Shown piece by piece: positions 36,372 through 49,837 of a DNA stretch of 64,000 bases. How positions within the stretch are numbered: position 1 is the first letter of the stretch; every line of letters starts with the position of its first letter. A program made the position numbers and the translations under genes. Below the pieces are notes generated by a model that saw only the letters and a list, made by a program, of their open reading frames with translations, had not been told where the DNA came from and made no database searches. Source of the stretch: Coprinus comatus. Its lineage: Eukaryota > Basidiomycota > Agaricomycetes > Agaricales > Agaricaceae. Where the stretch lies: NCBI GenBank assembly GCA_034638255.1, contig JAWPGT010000002.1:1-64000 (forward strand), given 5' to 3'.

Positions 36372-38492
36372 TCACAACGGGTTTCCCTTTAACCACCGGG
36401 AAACCATTTCCAACGATTCTATAGGTTTGTCATAAGGGACGTAAACACAACGACAGCCCGCAGAGATGTCAATATCAGCATAATAAACGAGAAACGAGGG
36501 AAGAAAAGAGAACTTATCATATGGCCTGCTCCTCGAATGGTGGCAAATGTTAATAAATCAGTTTGTTTTACTTCACCAACAATATTCCCTGCAACAATCC
36601 ATTCATTCCATTCTTCTTGACGATATACATCACTTTGACTCCAAATCAATTTATCAACCCAAAGCTTGTTCGCAATCCAGTTACATTGCCAGTCATATGT
36701 ACCAGCGTATATCAAAATACGAATGTTACGGTCTAATAGACCTGTAACATAATCTTGGGTATGAACTGACCATTTATCCATGTGTAAGTTGAAGTTTTCA
36801 CCAACTTCTGAAGAGCAGACAGAGAAATTTCCCGGACTTTCGGCACCTAGGAGTTCTCGAATATCAGATCGGTTAAGGAACGATTGTATGACGCCGGATT
36901 CCTTATAACAAAGATCTCCTTCGCATGGCTTAATAATAAAGAAAATGACGGAGATCAGTAAGCTTCGTGGCAAGGGGTTTCGAAATCATCATTACTTTAG
37001 AGATATCATATACATTCCTGCCTACGATCACAATATTAGAGTAGAAACATGTACCTGTATCTTTGGTATATAAATATCGACACAACATACCTGTTTTCCA
37101 CATCGCTGTAGATAATTCATTATCACAAAAGTTGACTGCAGCACGACAGTTGATGGAATCAAATAGATTGATGCAGGACTCTCGCAGCCTCTCTTGACAA
37201 CGTGGTAGCTACAACGATATTGATAAGTGAGTTGAGTAGCATCATATGTCAAGATGTGTACGTACTGCCGTTTTCATTCGAACACACGCTGATATAGACT
37301 GGAACGGTATATCCAAGGAGGCTCTACCACATTCAACTTCGTATCTTCCTGGGTACAGACTGATGGTCCGTCAGATTTATTTAGAAAACGTTTTCACCAA
37401 TGACTTATAGACATACGTCGAGATATCAGTTATTCCGTTTCCAATGAGTACACTTTGAAGATTCAGAGCAGGCCTTCTCTCAGCCTTTGCTACCTGGTTT
37501 TGATCATAAATTTCGCTCGCGAAGACAGGCAGGTATCGTCCCTGTCAATACAAGGTTGAATACATGTACGAATGGGTGAGTGGAAGGGATTGACTTACAC
37601 CATAGGATTCACCAGCAAGGTGTAAACGTCTACCAGAGAACTGTGGGAACGTCTCAAAAAAGATGGTGATAAAAGCATGGACATTTTTAGCAGCTTCTTC
37701 TGTTGTCCCAACCGTTTCCCCATAATCAGCATAAGAGTAACCAACACCAACACTATTTCCACGAAATTAGTCACCGTCATAGTACTGCAGTATAGCGGTA
37801 CTTACGGTTGGTCTAGGAAAAATATATTGGCTTCATTGTTCCAAGAATATGGATTCCAGATGGTATCATTGAGAGAATCTTTCTCCATATTAATTCTACA
37901 CGGGCCTGGGAACTTTTAGAAGTCATGGTTGATAAAATATAACTGGTTACTCACCCAGCTCCATCAGTAGGCCCATTCCTGAGGAGCAACCGGGGCCTGT
38001 GGTACGTGTATAGGTAAATACTACTACTAGATGTTTAGTGGTAGCAACGTACCCCCATTAATCCACATCATAACGTCGTCTACATTTCAAAATAAACTAA
38101 TCGTTACGGTATGTGGTATATGTACACTGACCGTTATCCGGACTGCTTCGACTTTCAAAGAAATAGAAAAAGAGATGCTTAGCACCTGCATCTACGTCGA
38201 GGTAACCAGTATAGACACTGAACCCGATTAACAACTATAAACAGGAGTATTCATGGGCTTACTTGACCTTAGGATCACAGAACGCAGTACTCTTGACGCG
38301 GACCCTATGGTTTGGGAACCGTTTGTGAGTTAGGACAGTGAACTCATCGGCCGTTAGTGAAGACAGATGCAGAGTCGTAGCATTGACATTGCCGAGGCTA
38401 TACTGATTAGAATTGATGTTCAAGTCTATTAATGATCGTCCGAGAGCACAGAGAGAAAAAAGCAGAGGCAGCAGCAGTTCATACGATAACAT
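36372..38492 (-). CDS. Serine carboxypeptidase, CPY-like (peptidase family S10)
   Basis: Multi-exon gene of about 490 residues. Signal peptide MLSYELLLPLLFSLCALGRS. In order: AFCDPKV|VYTGYLDVD, MMWINGG|PGCSSGMGLL (oxyanion region), IWNPYSWN, FFLDQP|VGVGYSYAD, LHLAGESYG (catalytic Ser), a Cys-rich region (LPRCQERLRESCINLFDSIN, CEGDLCY), LIYAGTYDWQCNWIANKLW (catalytic Asp) and GAGHM|VPYDKP (catalytic His). It ends RWLKGNPL at 36372. All three catalytic residues are present. Expected role: vacuolar or secreted C-terminal exopeptidase. A long inhibitory propeptide like yeast Prc1 is absent; only about 50 residues precede the mature-like start. The last intron (36517-36441) has AT..AC borders, noted separately. 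Head-to-head with NOP58 across 258 bases. Confidence 0.9.
36441..36517 (-). other. AT..AC intron in the carboxypeptidase gene
   Basis: On the minus strand the exon ends ..GCAGGCCATATG, the next bases are ATAAGTTCTC, and 77 bases later ..TGTGTTTAC is followed by GTCCCTTATGAC. Removing exactly ATAAGT..TTTAC joins GAGHM to VPYDKP, the invariant S10 histidine motif, and leads to a good stop at 36372. No GT or AG lies at these points. The donor looks like the U2-type consensus with A for G at +1, not the U12 ATATCCTT donor. A possible branch site is TGCTGATATTGAC. Confidence 0.75.
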
Positions 38493-38750
38493 AGTGACTG
38501 TAGCGAGTGAAGAGCTAGAACTCTGGCTCTCCCTCGAGCACCCTGGGGATGTACAAGAATAGGTCTTTCTATAATGGGACTTGTTGATCTAGCAAGGCAG
38601 TCTATTCCCACGGTAGGGATTGCTGATGGGAAAGTTCTGAAAATTCTTTCCATCACAAAAAAGTTAGTCCTCGCCGTCGTCCTTAGCGTTGAGAGGCTGT
38701 ATTTGCTGATATCTTACTCCTCCATCAGAACCCATATCTGATACACAAAA
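38493..38750. promoter_or_regulatory. Shared divergent promoter, carboxypeptidase / NOP58
   Basis: 258 bases separate the two start codons in opposite directions, so both promoters and 5' UTRs must lie here. No TATA box or defined motif can be asserted. Confidence 0.6.
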
Positions 38751-40819
38751 ATGCTCGTACTATACGAGACAGCCTTGGGATACTGTCTCTTCAAGGTCAC
38801 TGATAGTGCAAAGCTCGAGCGTGCGGACCTATGGAAGGAATTTGAAAGCCCAGAACAGGCCAGCAAGCTGTATGTCGTTGTGTCTTCTATTGTGACCCAG
38901 TATCTCAAGTTTTATTAATAAAAAAACCAGCCTCAAGCTCAGAGCACTACACCGCTTCACATCAACTGCCACCGCCGTCGAGGATATTACTTCCCTCCAG
39001 GCGGGAAAGATTGGAAAGGGTTTAAAGGAATTCTTGACAAAACAAATTGTCGATAAGGGGAAAGCAAACGACTCTCTGCTTGTAGTTGATACCTCCTTGG
39101 GTGTGTACATTTTCCCCATAATCCATTTACTTCTTCTGACCCCTACTTTAGGTCGCTCAATCTCCAAAAAACTCGGCATCAACGTCTCTGTTCAATCGGA
39201 AGGTGCAAACGAACTCTTCCGTGGTATTAGAACCCAACTTTCTGCTCTTCTCGATGGCTTGGACCCCAAGGATCTCTCAACCATGAGCTTGGGTCTCAGT
39301 CATTCGCTATCACGGTAAATAAATAAAAAATCCACTGCACACACGTTTTGGGAGCTCACAGTCCCCAGGTTTAAACTCAAATTCTCTCCTGATAAGGTTG
39401 ACACAATGGTCGTCCAAGCCATTGCCTTGCTTGATGATCTCGACAAAGAAATCAACATCTACGCCATGCGTGTCAAGGTTAATATTTTTTCAACCGTCAA
39501 GTAACTGATACTAACGTTTCCCTTAGGAATGGTACGGATGGCATTTCCCCGAGATGGCCAAAATCATCTCAGATAACATTGCTTATGCTAAGGTCATCCA
39601 GCACATGGGTTTCCGCACCAATGCAGCCTCCACCGACTTCTCTAGCATTCTTCCCGAAGACCTCGAAGCCGTTCTCAAAGCCGCCGCTGAAATTTCAATG
39701 GGTACCGAAATTTCCGATTCCGATATTGCACACATCAACTCCCTTTGTGAACAAGTCATCTCCATTTCCACCTACCGTACACAACTAGCGGAATATCTCC
39801 GAAATCGTATGAATGCCATTGCTCCTAATCTTACAGCTTTGGTTGGTGAACTCGTTGGCGCACGCTTGATCAGCCATGCTGGTAGCTTGCTCAGTCTTGC
39901 CAAGTACCCTGCTTCCACTGTCCAGATTTTGGGCGCTGAGAAGGCGTTGTTCCGTGCCCTCAAAACAAAGCATGATACACCAAAATACGGTCTTATCTAC
40001 CACGTACGGGTCTTACATTCTCTATACGCCATCGGAAACTAACGATTACTTTAGGCTTCATTAATTGGTCAAGCTCCCCCCAAACTAAAGGGAAAGGTAT
40101 GTTCTAGTGCAGATTCATTTACAGGTGCCATAGTCTAATGTGACTTCTGGTTAGATGGCCCGCATGGTCGCTACCAAAGCTGCCCTCTCAATACGTGTGG
40201 ATGCACTAACAGATTCTGATGGTAAATCTGAAGAAACCGCATCAACCATTGGTATCGACAATCGTATGAAACTCGAATCTCGTCTTCGTGCACTTGAACA
40301 TCAAGGTGAAATGGGTGGTGTTCGTCGTTTCGCTGATAATGGTGCCAAAAAACAAGCAAGGTTCTCTATGGGTGGTGAAACTAAGACTTATAATACTCAA
40401 GCGGATGCTGTTGAATTCGTTTCTACACAACGTGATGATCCTATGGAAGCTGCGGTTAAAGCTGTTTTGGATGTTAAGGAAGAGAAGAGGAGGGCTAAGG
40501 AAGAGAAGAAAGCTAAGAAGAAGGCTGAGAAAAAGACTGATGAAATGGAAGTTGATGGGGTTGAGGAAGAGACTAGTAAAAAGGAGAAGAAGGAGAAAAA
40601 ACGTAAGAGGAGAGAAAGTGAAGTTGCTCCTGAGGTTGAAACTGCCAAGGTTTGTCCTTGACTCTTTTCGATTGATTTTCCAATCATGCTAATTATACGT
40701 TTTAGGAGGAGACTGAGGAGGAACGTAAGGCAAGAAAGAAGGCCAAGAAGGCAGAAAAAGCAGCTGCAGCTGCAGCTGAGACTGAATCACCGAAAAAGAA
40801 GAAGAAAAAGTCTGAATGA
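38751..40819 (+). CDS. NOP58: NOP58, box C/D snoRNP core protein
   Basis: Eight exons: 38751-38869, 38931-39100, 39152-39314, 39369-39477, 39527-40003, 40055-40096, 40155-40649, 40706-40819 (1689 bases, 562 residues, phases agree). The N-terminal NOP5NT domain starts [16 protein letters not shown]. The central coiled coil and Nop domain include [36 protein letters not shown] and the signature [20 protein letters not shown] followed by [13 protein letters not shown]. The Lys/Glu-rich tail ends [10 protein letters not shown], as in fungal NOP58. The [17 protein letters not shown] combination and a KK(E/D)-type tail separate it from NOP56. Role: scaffold for 2'-O-methylation guide snoRNPs in the nucleolus. 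Confidence 0.95.
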
Positions 40820-41172
40820 GCTCTTTCCGTTCCTGTGTTCTAATCACCTTCCCTTTGTAATCCCTTTGCATAGTATCTGTATATATACATGTCTACTTAT
40901 ACACTTTATCAGTGGTGAGCGAGAGCACCTGAGCGGAGTGTCCCTAACTTCGGCTTCAGCCTTCGTTTTTTCCTTTTTGGAATTTGCAGTTGCTGTAGAT
41001 GCCCCAAAAGTAACACATGTGTAGGATATACAAAAGAAACGGGAAATGGTATCGAAGTACTGGGTAAATAACAGGGTTTGTAGATTTAACTAATGCCAAA
41101 ACACTTGTACGAATAAAATGTCAGAAGAAAAAAAGAAACAAAAAACGAATGTGAAAAAAAGAATTTTTTTTT

Positions 41173-44100
41173 TTATGACACATAACGGAACCTAACATCT
41201 CCAATATTCTGTTGAATATCTTCAATCTCCATTCTCCTTCCAATAGGTAACCCAACAGCAGCAGGTCCATGAGAACCAGGTAAATAAATATCGTCACCCT
41301 TCCCACCAGAACCTTTCCCAACACCAACCAGCTCATCAGCATAAAATGCAGCTACCCAAGAATACAACTCAAATCCTCTTCTAGGTACATTCAAAGGTAA
41401 TCTTGGAACGAAAAGTGCTGCTATGACACCTAAGAGCCATACGGTTCCTAGACAGATTGTTATGTAAATTGGCTGAATGAATGCTTGAGCTAGGATTTTG
41501 TCTGGGAATACTCTTGAGATTATGTCGCCTGATCCAGATAGGTAAGGTAGAATGTTGTTGGCGTCTGCTAATGCTTTGGCTTTTTCAAAGTGATCGAGCG
41601 AGAGGGAAGTGTAACCGTATGCTCCTTGACCACTTGAATATGATACACCCTAGGATTTTTCTTGAGTATAAGTATATGTATGAGTATTTGACAAGAGACA
41701 TACGATTGTAGAAGGAACGTAGAACGAATCTCTTCCATTATCCTGCAAAAAAGGAATATCATTAATAAATCAAACGAAAAGAAAGGAAGAACGAGATCTT
41801 ACCTTAAGAACCTGATTAATACTATTCGTATGAGCAACCTCGTAAACCACACTTAACCTAGTAGAATTCAAACTACTAGTCAAATTCCCCTTCCCATCAT
41901 TCCTCCATTTTTCAACGTCCAATATTCCACCTTTCATAACCGTCTCATGGCGACCTCCATTCAAATTAACACTCCTAACCACACTTCCCTTTTCAACAAT
42001 TTTCAAACTAGTAGGAGCACCAACTGTACTATTATAAATCTCTACAATCCAAGGTTCGAACACCTCAACACAAATAGCTGCATCGTATCCTATACGTGTC
42101 ATGTTTCCTGTAATATCTGGTAATGGATCACCGTAAACTGGGAATGTGGAGTTTGGAGCGTATGTTGTGTTTAAACGGATTAGAACTGCTTCGAGTGAGA
42201 CGAAACTCGTTCCATCGGCTCCTAACATTATGATTATAGCAAAAAATAAGAATTCTAATTAGAATGAAAACGAGGTTATATGAACTTACCCATCTTGTAA
42301 AGTGGTTTACTCCAATAAGCATGATTAACACCGTTGTTATAGAAATTAACTATAATGTCATGATGAATAAGGGAGATAGGAATGAATAAGAAAATGGAAA
42401 TGTTCATTTTTTTTTAATAACGTACCAGCAGTTAAAGTATTTGAACGATTGACATTATCAGGCCAAGGTGAATCACCAGTAACCATAGCAGGTTCCGGAA
42501 AATTGTCAGGAAACGGTTTATCGAAATATTCAAGTAGTCTTTGAATAGCATCTTTGGGTATAAAAAGGTATGTTTGAGACAATATTTGACTAATTGGGAG
42601 GCTGATAAAATGAAGGTATATAATTAGTTGCTGTGAAGGGAATTAAAAACTCGAGACGACGTTGAAACTTACAGATTATTTTGAGGATCAGGTAATTTTT
42701 CACATTTAATTCTGACTCCCCATTTCGGATGCCTGAGGATCCCCCAAACATCAATACCTCAACTTATAATAAAGGTAAAGAAGAAAAGAAAAACATACCT
42801 GATAATATTCCCAGGTGAAACACCAGTAGGCAAAACTAACGTAGAAGTATCCGCTTTCTGATCATTATTCAACCCTTTATTACTTTCCGCACTCAACAAC
42901 TCTGTATCAAAAGTTCCAAAACCATTTCCATCAGGTAATAATTGAGCTGCTGTAGTTTCAGAAAAAAACACACGATCATGACCATTACCAGTGCTTTTGT
43001 TATTTGGCCATTCAAAGTTTATTGCGGGAGGTAATCCACCATGAGTTGAGTATGGAGCGATTGTCCATGTTAGTCTGAAGTTCTGTTTATAACGGAGGTT
43101 AAAGCAAAGTTAATATATGGGAGGGAGAGAGAAAGGAGAAAAGACTAACATTGAAAGGGCCTCGAAGTTCAACAGCACGAGATATATCCGACTCCGAGAT
43201 ATCACCTTTAACCGCATGTTCAAAATATGTATCATATTGATTCTATCAAAATGTCAAAGCACATTCGTGAGTAGATCTAAATCTATGCGCATACAAGCAA
43301 GAAAAAAAAAGAGTACTCACAGCGACTCTCGTAGTAATCTCAATAATACGACCAAAAATGAAAGGAAGGAAAGAACAAATGACGACAATGAGAAGAAAAT
43401 AAACAATGTGGATCGACCAAGGACGACGACTGTATAATAATAGCAATAACAATAACAAAAATAAGTAAGATCTCTTGCAAAAGGATAAATTTGGAACACG
43501 TACTCATATTGAGCTCGATTTTTCCGGGCAGTGCCAGGATACATATGTCTATTCCATAATAACATAAATCCAGACCAAGCGCTCGCAGGATCTTCAGCTA
43601 GAGGAGCTAAGTCTTTTAAAGGTACACCTGGACACTCGTGATGTTTTGATTGATGGATGACTGTTGCCCATGCTATAATTTGATAGAGAAAGTATATAAG
43701 CTAATCGTCGTTCATCACATGTTCGTAAAAATAGAAATATCGGAATAAAAGGGTGGGGAAGGCGGAGGAGGCAGTGGAAGGTCGGAGAAATAGAAATATG
43801 TAAAAAAAAAGTTATTGGTTGTCGAGATGTTAGAAAGAACCCCCGAAATAATTTAAAAACAAAGTCACGAAGGCCGAAAAGTTTAAAATGTTTGGGCCAA
43901 GAGAAACGCTTAAAACCAAAAAAAAAACACTCACCGGACGCTTCTAAATGCCTTTTTCCCAAACTAATCAAACTCAACCCAAGTACAAAACCCGTAATTC
44001 CACATCCAGCACCAACCAACAACCTACACCAAAATAAATTCCTATTCTTCGCCAAAGCCACAAAAGCAAATAAAAACGGATAAGCAAGTAAACAAAGCAT

Positions 44101-44684
44101 AGTATGAACACCTAAAGTTTTGAATTTAGGTGCTTCATATGATTGTAAAAATGGATGACGTCTGTGTGGTTTTGGTAGACCACCAGGAAATAATGTTTGA
44201 GGTTGGGTTCGTGGCGAATTTAGATCTGGACTTCCATTTCCTGATGAAGTAGGTGGGTAGTATCCTCCTCCTCCTCCTCCTCCTTTACCACCCTTTCCAA
44301 TACCACCATCTCTATCACGAGTAGAGTTATAGTAGTCGAAATTGTTATTGTTAGGATTATAATCAGGTGTAAGAGTGGCGGATTAGGATTTTCATGGGTA
44401 TAAAGGTGTTGAGGATGAAAATCAGGTAAAGAATCATCTGCGATAGCATCTGAAAGTGTAACATAATGACCTCGAACTCGATCACCACTAGCACCAGCTA
44501 CATATGAACCTCTTCGAGGTGGCATATATTCTGTACCACCCAACAAACCACCCGGTGGCAATAGAGCGTTGTTATTATTGTCAAGAGATATTTGACGTCG
44601 TACGGGCAAGAGTGTATCACCCATTGCTGGAGTGTCAAAGGCATTTTCAGGAAAGCGGATGTCTCGATCTGGGTCGTTTGACAT
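41173..44684 (-). CDS. Large multi-exon membrane glycoprotein of unknown function, with an apparent frameshift
   Basis: Starts MSNDPDRDIRFPENAF at 44684. The cytosolic N-terminal part is low complexity. Membrane segments follow: TMLCLLAYPFLFAFVALA and LLVGAGCGITGFVLGLSLI (about 44100-43940), then, after exons reading HHECPGVPLKDLAPLAEDPA and WNRHMYPGTARKN, IHIVYFLLIVVICSFLPFIF (about 43430). A long lumenal part with several N-x-S/T sites follows (for example INFEWPNNKS, LNTTYAPNSTF, IYNSTVG), then a final segment YITICLGTVWLLGVIAALFV (about 41460) and a cytosolic tail. Conserved-looking through its 3' exons. Near 44385 the frame must shift by one base to connect HENPNP with TPDYNPNNNNFDYYNS, which leads on to LNSPRTQPQTLFPGGLPKPH. 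I do not recognise a named family. Confidence 0.7.
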
Positions 44685-45054
44685 ACCAGGTGAGGAAAGA
44701 GGGAATATGGACGGAAAAACTGAAAATCGAAGAAAAAAACAGAGAGTTAAAGGGGAGAAGTAGAACTGGAACAAGGGTTGATGAACATAGGGCGCTGTAC
44801 ATTGCACACAATGTGTATTCAAGCAGGGGGGAGGTTTGACAGGTTGAAACGCAGGGTCACTTACGTCCCTGAGTACTGAGTTCTTCCCCGCGTTTCACGG
44901 AGACGGAGGGACCTTCAAACCTTCGGGTCCTTAATCAGTTTAATCTCTAAGAGGTAAAACCTGTGTACATATCCGCGCTTTTAATCGATGAAGGCTTCCC
45001 AAGGCAAACAAATGATGGAGGTAAAGATGTTAAATTTAGAATAACACATCAAAT
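44685..45054. other. Intergenic between two minus-strand genes
   Basis: Promoter of the membrane glycoprotein gene and 3' flank of KRR1. No coding sequence or defined motif seen. Confidence 0.5.
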
Positions 45055-47337
<2,283 letters not shown>

Positions 47338-47618
47338 ATTTCTCGTAACCTTTTGTATTCTTCGTTTGTTCTTTTATGCGTATATGTCCTAGTTCCAAAA
47401 GGTTCGTAGCAGTAAGAAAGAAGACAAAGTAGTGTGTTGAGGTAAGATCAAAAATAATAAATTACAAAAAAATCCCAATTGTCAACACTAAACAACTCTT
47501 GTTGTGTATGACCAAACAACGTCACACCATCACACCTCTTTATAACCACCCTACCACCCACTACCCTTATATTCAAAAACCAAACCCACAATACCCACAC
47601 ATAATCTTCGAAAAACAA
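47338..47618. promoter_or_regulatory. Shared divergent promoter, KRR1 / NCBP3-like
   Basis: 281 bases separate the divergent start codons. AT-rich with CA/AC-rich blocks (47520-47600). No specific binding site can be claimed. Confidence 0.55.
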
Positions 47619-49681
47619 ATGGACGTAGCAACAGATATAATCCCCTCCGAACCTTTCCCCTCAAGTTTCCCTTTACTAGGCTCTGAACATACTGCTAGTA
47701 CTATAACAGAACCAGAACCTGGACTAGGACCAGGACCAGGACCACTGGCAGAATCAGAAATGCTTTCATATGATGATACAATTTCATATGAAAATCAAGT
47801 TCCTGTATCTACTGAACTTGACCCTCGTTCAACTTCAACTTCAACATTTGGAGGAAATTCGTTAAGAGGAAGAATCAGTAATGCTAAAGTTTATTTATTG
47901 GAAGAAACTTCTATTGCTGCTAGGAATTCTATTTCTCACAAGGTAAGCATTTCATTTTCATTTTCGTTTTTTTTTTTTTTTTGTTTCGAGTCAGCGTCCA
48001 TTATTGTTTTTGAGTGGTGACTTGGACTTGGAGGACTTGGAATTCGTAAAATCATTCCTCTTATTTCTTTTCCTCTTTCCAAAGACATAACTTCAGCTAT
48101 TGACAAACATTATAAAATAGCGTAAACGGGGTAGAGATGAAGACGAAGACGAAGACGACGAAATTTATTTCGACCATTCCAAACGTTTTAATTCTTCACT
48201 CAACAACGCCAATTCCGACGATGATTCTGAAATGCAAGAAGGTACGTCATCCTTCCCCCTTCCCCCTTCCCCCTTCCCCTTTCCTTCTTATCCCCTTTCC
48301 TTCCCTCCTTATCCCCTCCTTATCCCCTCTAACCTCACTCACATTCCGAACACCAATACTAAAATAATCACTCTCAAACTCCCAAAATAAAACAGATCTC
48401 GACACAACACACAGACCAAACGCCATTCTCCTAACAGGAACACCAATCTCCTACCTCCCAACCTCACGTTTATTCGCCTACACCAAGCATTTCGATATAA
48501 CACCATTAGGTTTAGAATGGGTAAATGATACTACTTGTATTTTTGTTTTTCATTCTAGGAAAGAAGCTAGGAATGCTTTTAAAGGATTGATGAAATCTTC
48601 TTCGGGTACTTTGAATTCAAGTTCACATGGTGAAGGTGTAGGAATGCAAATAGAAAGAGAGGAAGAAGAAGAAGAAATGGTAATTGCAAAACCGATACCT
48701 ATAGCAATTTGGACACCAGAAGAACGAATTGCTAATTCGTTAACTATTTCATCACCTTCTTCATCTTCATTTCAACACCATTCCTTATCATCAACTTCAA
48801 CTTCAACATTAACGACTTCTACACCATTAAAAGGAATTTTAAAAATGAGATGGGCAAAATATGAAGATATAAAAAAGAAAGGAGCTAAATATGAATCGAT
48901 GTTTTATAAAAAACATGGTGAAGAGGCTGGAAAAGAATTTTTTGAAGGTGGTAGAGATTTACCTCCTAGTCGGTTAAGACCTAATAAACGATTACGTTCG
49001 GATTTGAATGATCGTTTAGGTGATAGGGAAATGGAGAAGGAAAGGTTGGATGAAGAGTTGGAATTGTTTTTACAACAATCTGATAATGAGAATGAGAATG
49101 GTGGTGATAATGAAGAAGAAGGTATTGAAGGAGGTGATGAAAAAGAAGATGAGGGTGAAGATGAGGATGATGATAATTTGATTCAAGAACCAATTTCGAA
49201 AATGAGATCTGATTATATTTCGAATGATGGTCGTACTCTTTTGAATCATGGAAATGCCAATGGGAATGGGAATGGGAATGGGAATGGGTTACCGACGTTA
49301 GCTGGAAGACTTGGAGTTCCTTTACGTCGTGAACGAGGTGGTAGGAATCGAAGAAGAAGATCTCGTGAACCTAGTAGTACTACTGGAAGAGGGGGAGGAG
49401 GAGGAGGGTTATGGGAACGATTATCAATTGGTGTTGATCAAGCTGATGATACCATGTCCATGTCTATGGATTTGGACGTCAATAATGAAAATACGAATAC
49501 GAATGGGGGAAGAGATAGAAGAAGAAGAAGAGGTGGTAGAAGAAGAAATGGAAATGGACGTGAAGATGAAGGTGAAGCAGCAAGTAATGAAGGAAGAGGA
49601 GGTAGAAGAAGAGGAGAAAGACCAAGAAAAACTCAACAAGAATTAGACGATGAATTAGAGGCTTTCTTGAAAGGTGCTTGA
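47619..49681 (+). CDS. NCBP3-like cap/mRNA-binding protein with a CHTOP-like (FoP) C-terminus
   Basis: Exons 47619-47942, 48121-48241, 48396-49681 (1731 bases, 576 residues, phases agree). After an acidic linker (KRGRDEDEDEDDEIYFDHSK), an RRM-like segment reads AILLTGTPISYLPTSRLFAY, then LGLEWVNDTTCIFVFHSRKE; the WxxD position parallels the WLDD motif of NCBP3. Further on comes LKGILKMRWAKYEDIKKKGA and YESMFYKKHGEEAGKEFF, as in the NCBP3 C-terminal part of the domain. The tail has GRRRRRSREP- and RGGRRRGERP-type Arg/Gly-rich repeats and ends TQQELDDELEAFLKGA, the motif of the FoP/CHTOP C-terminal duplication found in TREX-linked proteins. Role: likely nuclear mRNP export or cap binding. ATG at 47619 chosen; an in-frame ATG at 47499 is possible. 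Confidence 0.8.
48247..48335 (+). repeat. CTTCCCC/CTTATCCC tandem repeat in an intron
   Basis: Pyrimidine-only imperfect tandem repeat immediately after the second donor of the NCBP3-like gene, within a 154-base intron. Confidence 0.85.
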
Positions 49682-49837
49682 ACAGAAAATTGAACAGAAG
49701 AGAAACTTCTAGGTACAAAAGACCCCCTGGACTTTATTTATTTATACACACAACACATTTGTATCCCCCCCACCTCATTCTCATTACATGTCTATAATAC
49801 TATCGAACAATATGTTAAACTTAACACATCTATCTAT

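Noticed and set aside
36441..36517. U12-type (minor spliceosome) classification of the AT..AC intron
   Set aside because: The donor is ATAAGT rather than ATATCCTT and no TCCTTAAC-like branch site was found, so a U2-type AT-AC intron is the better reading.
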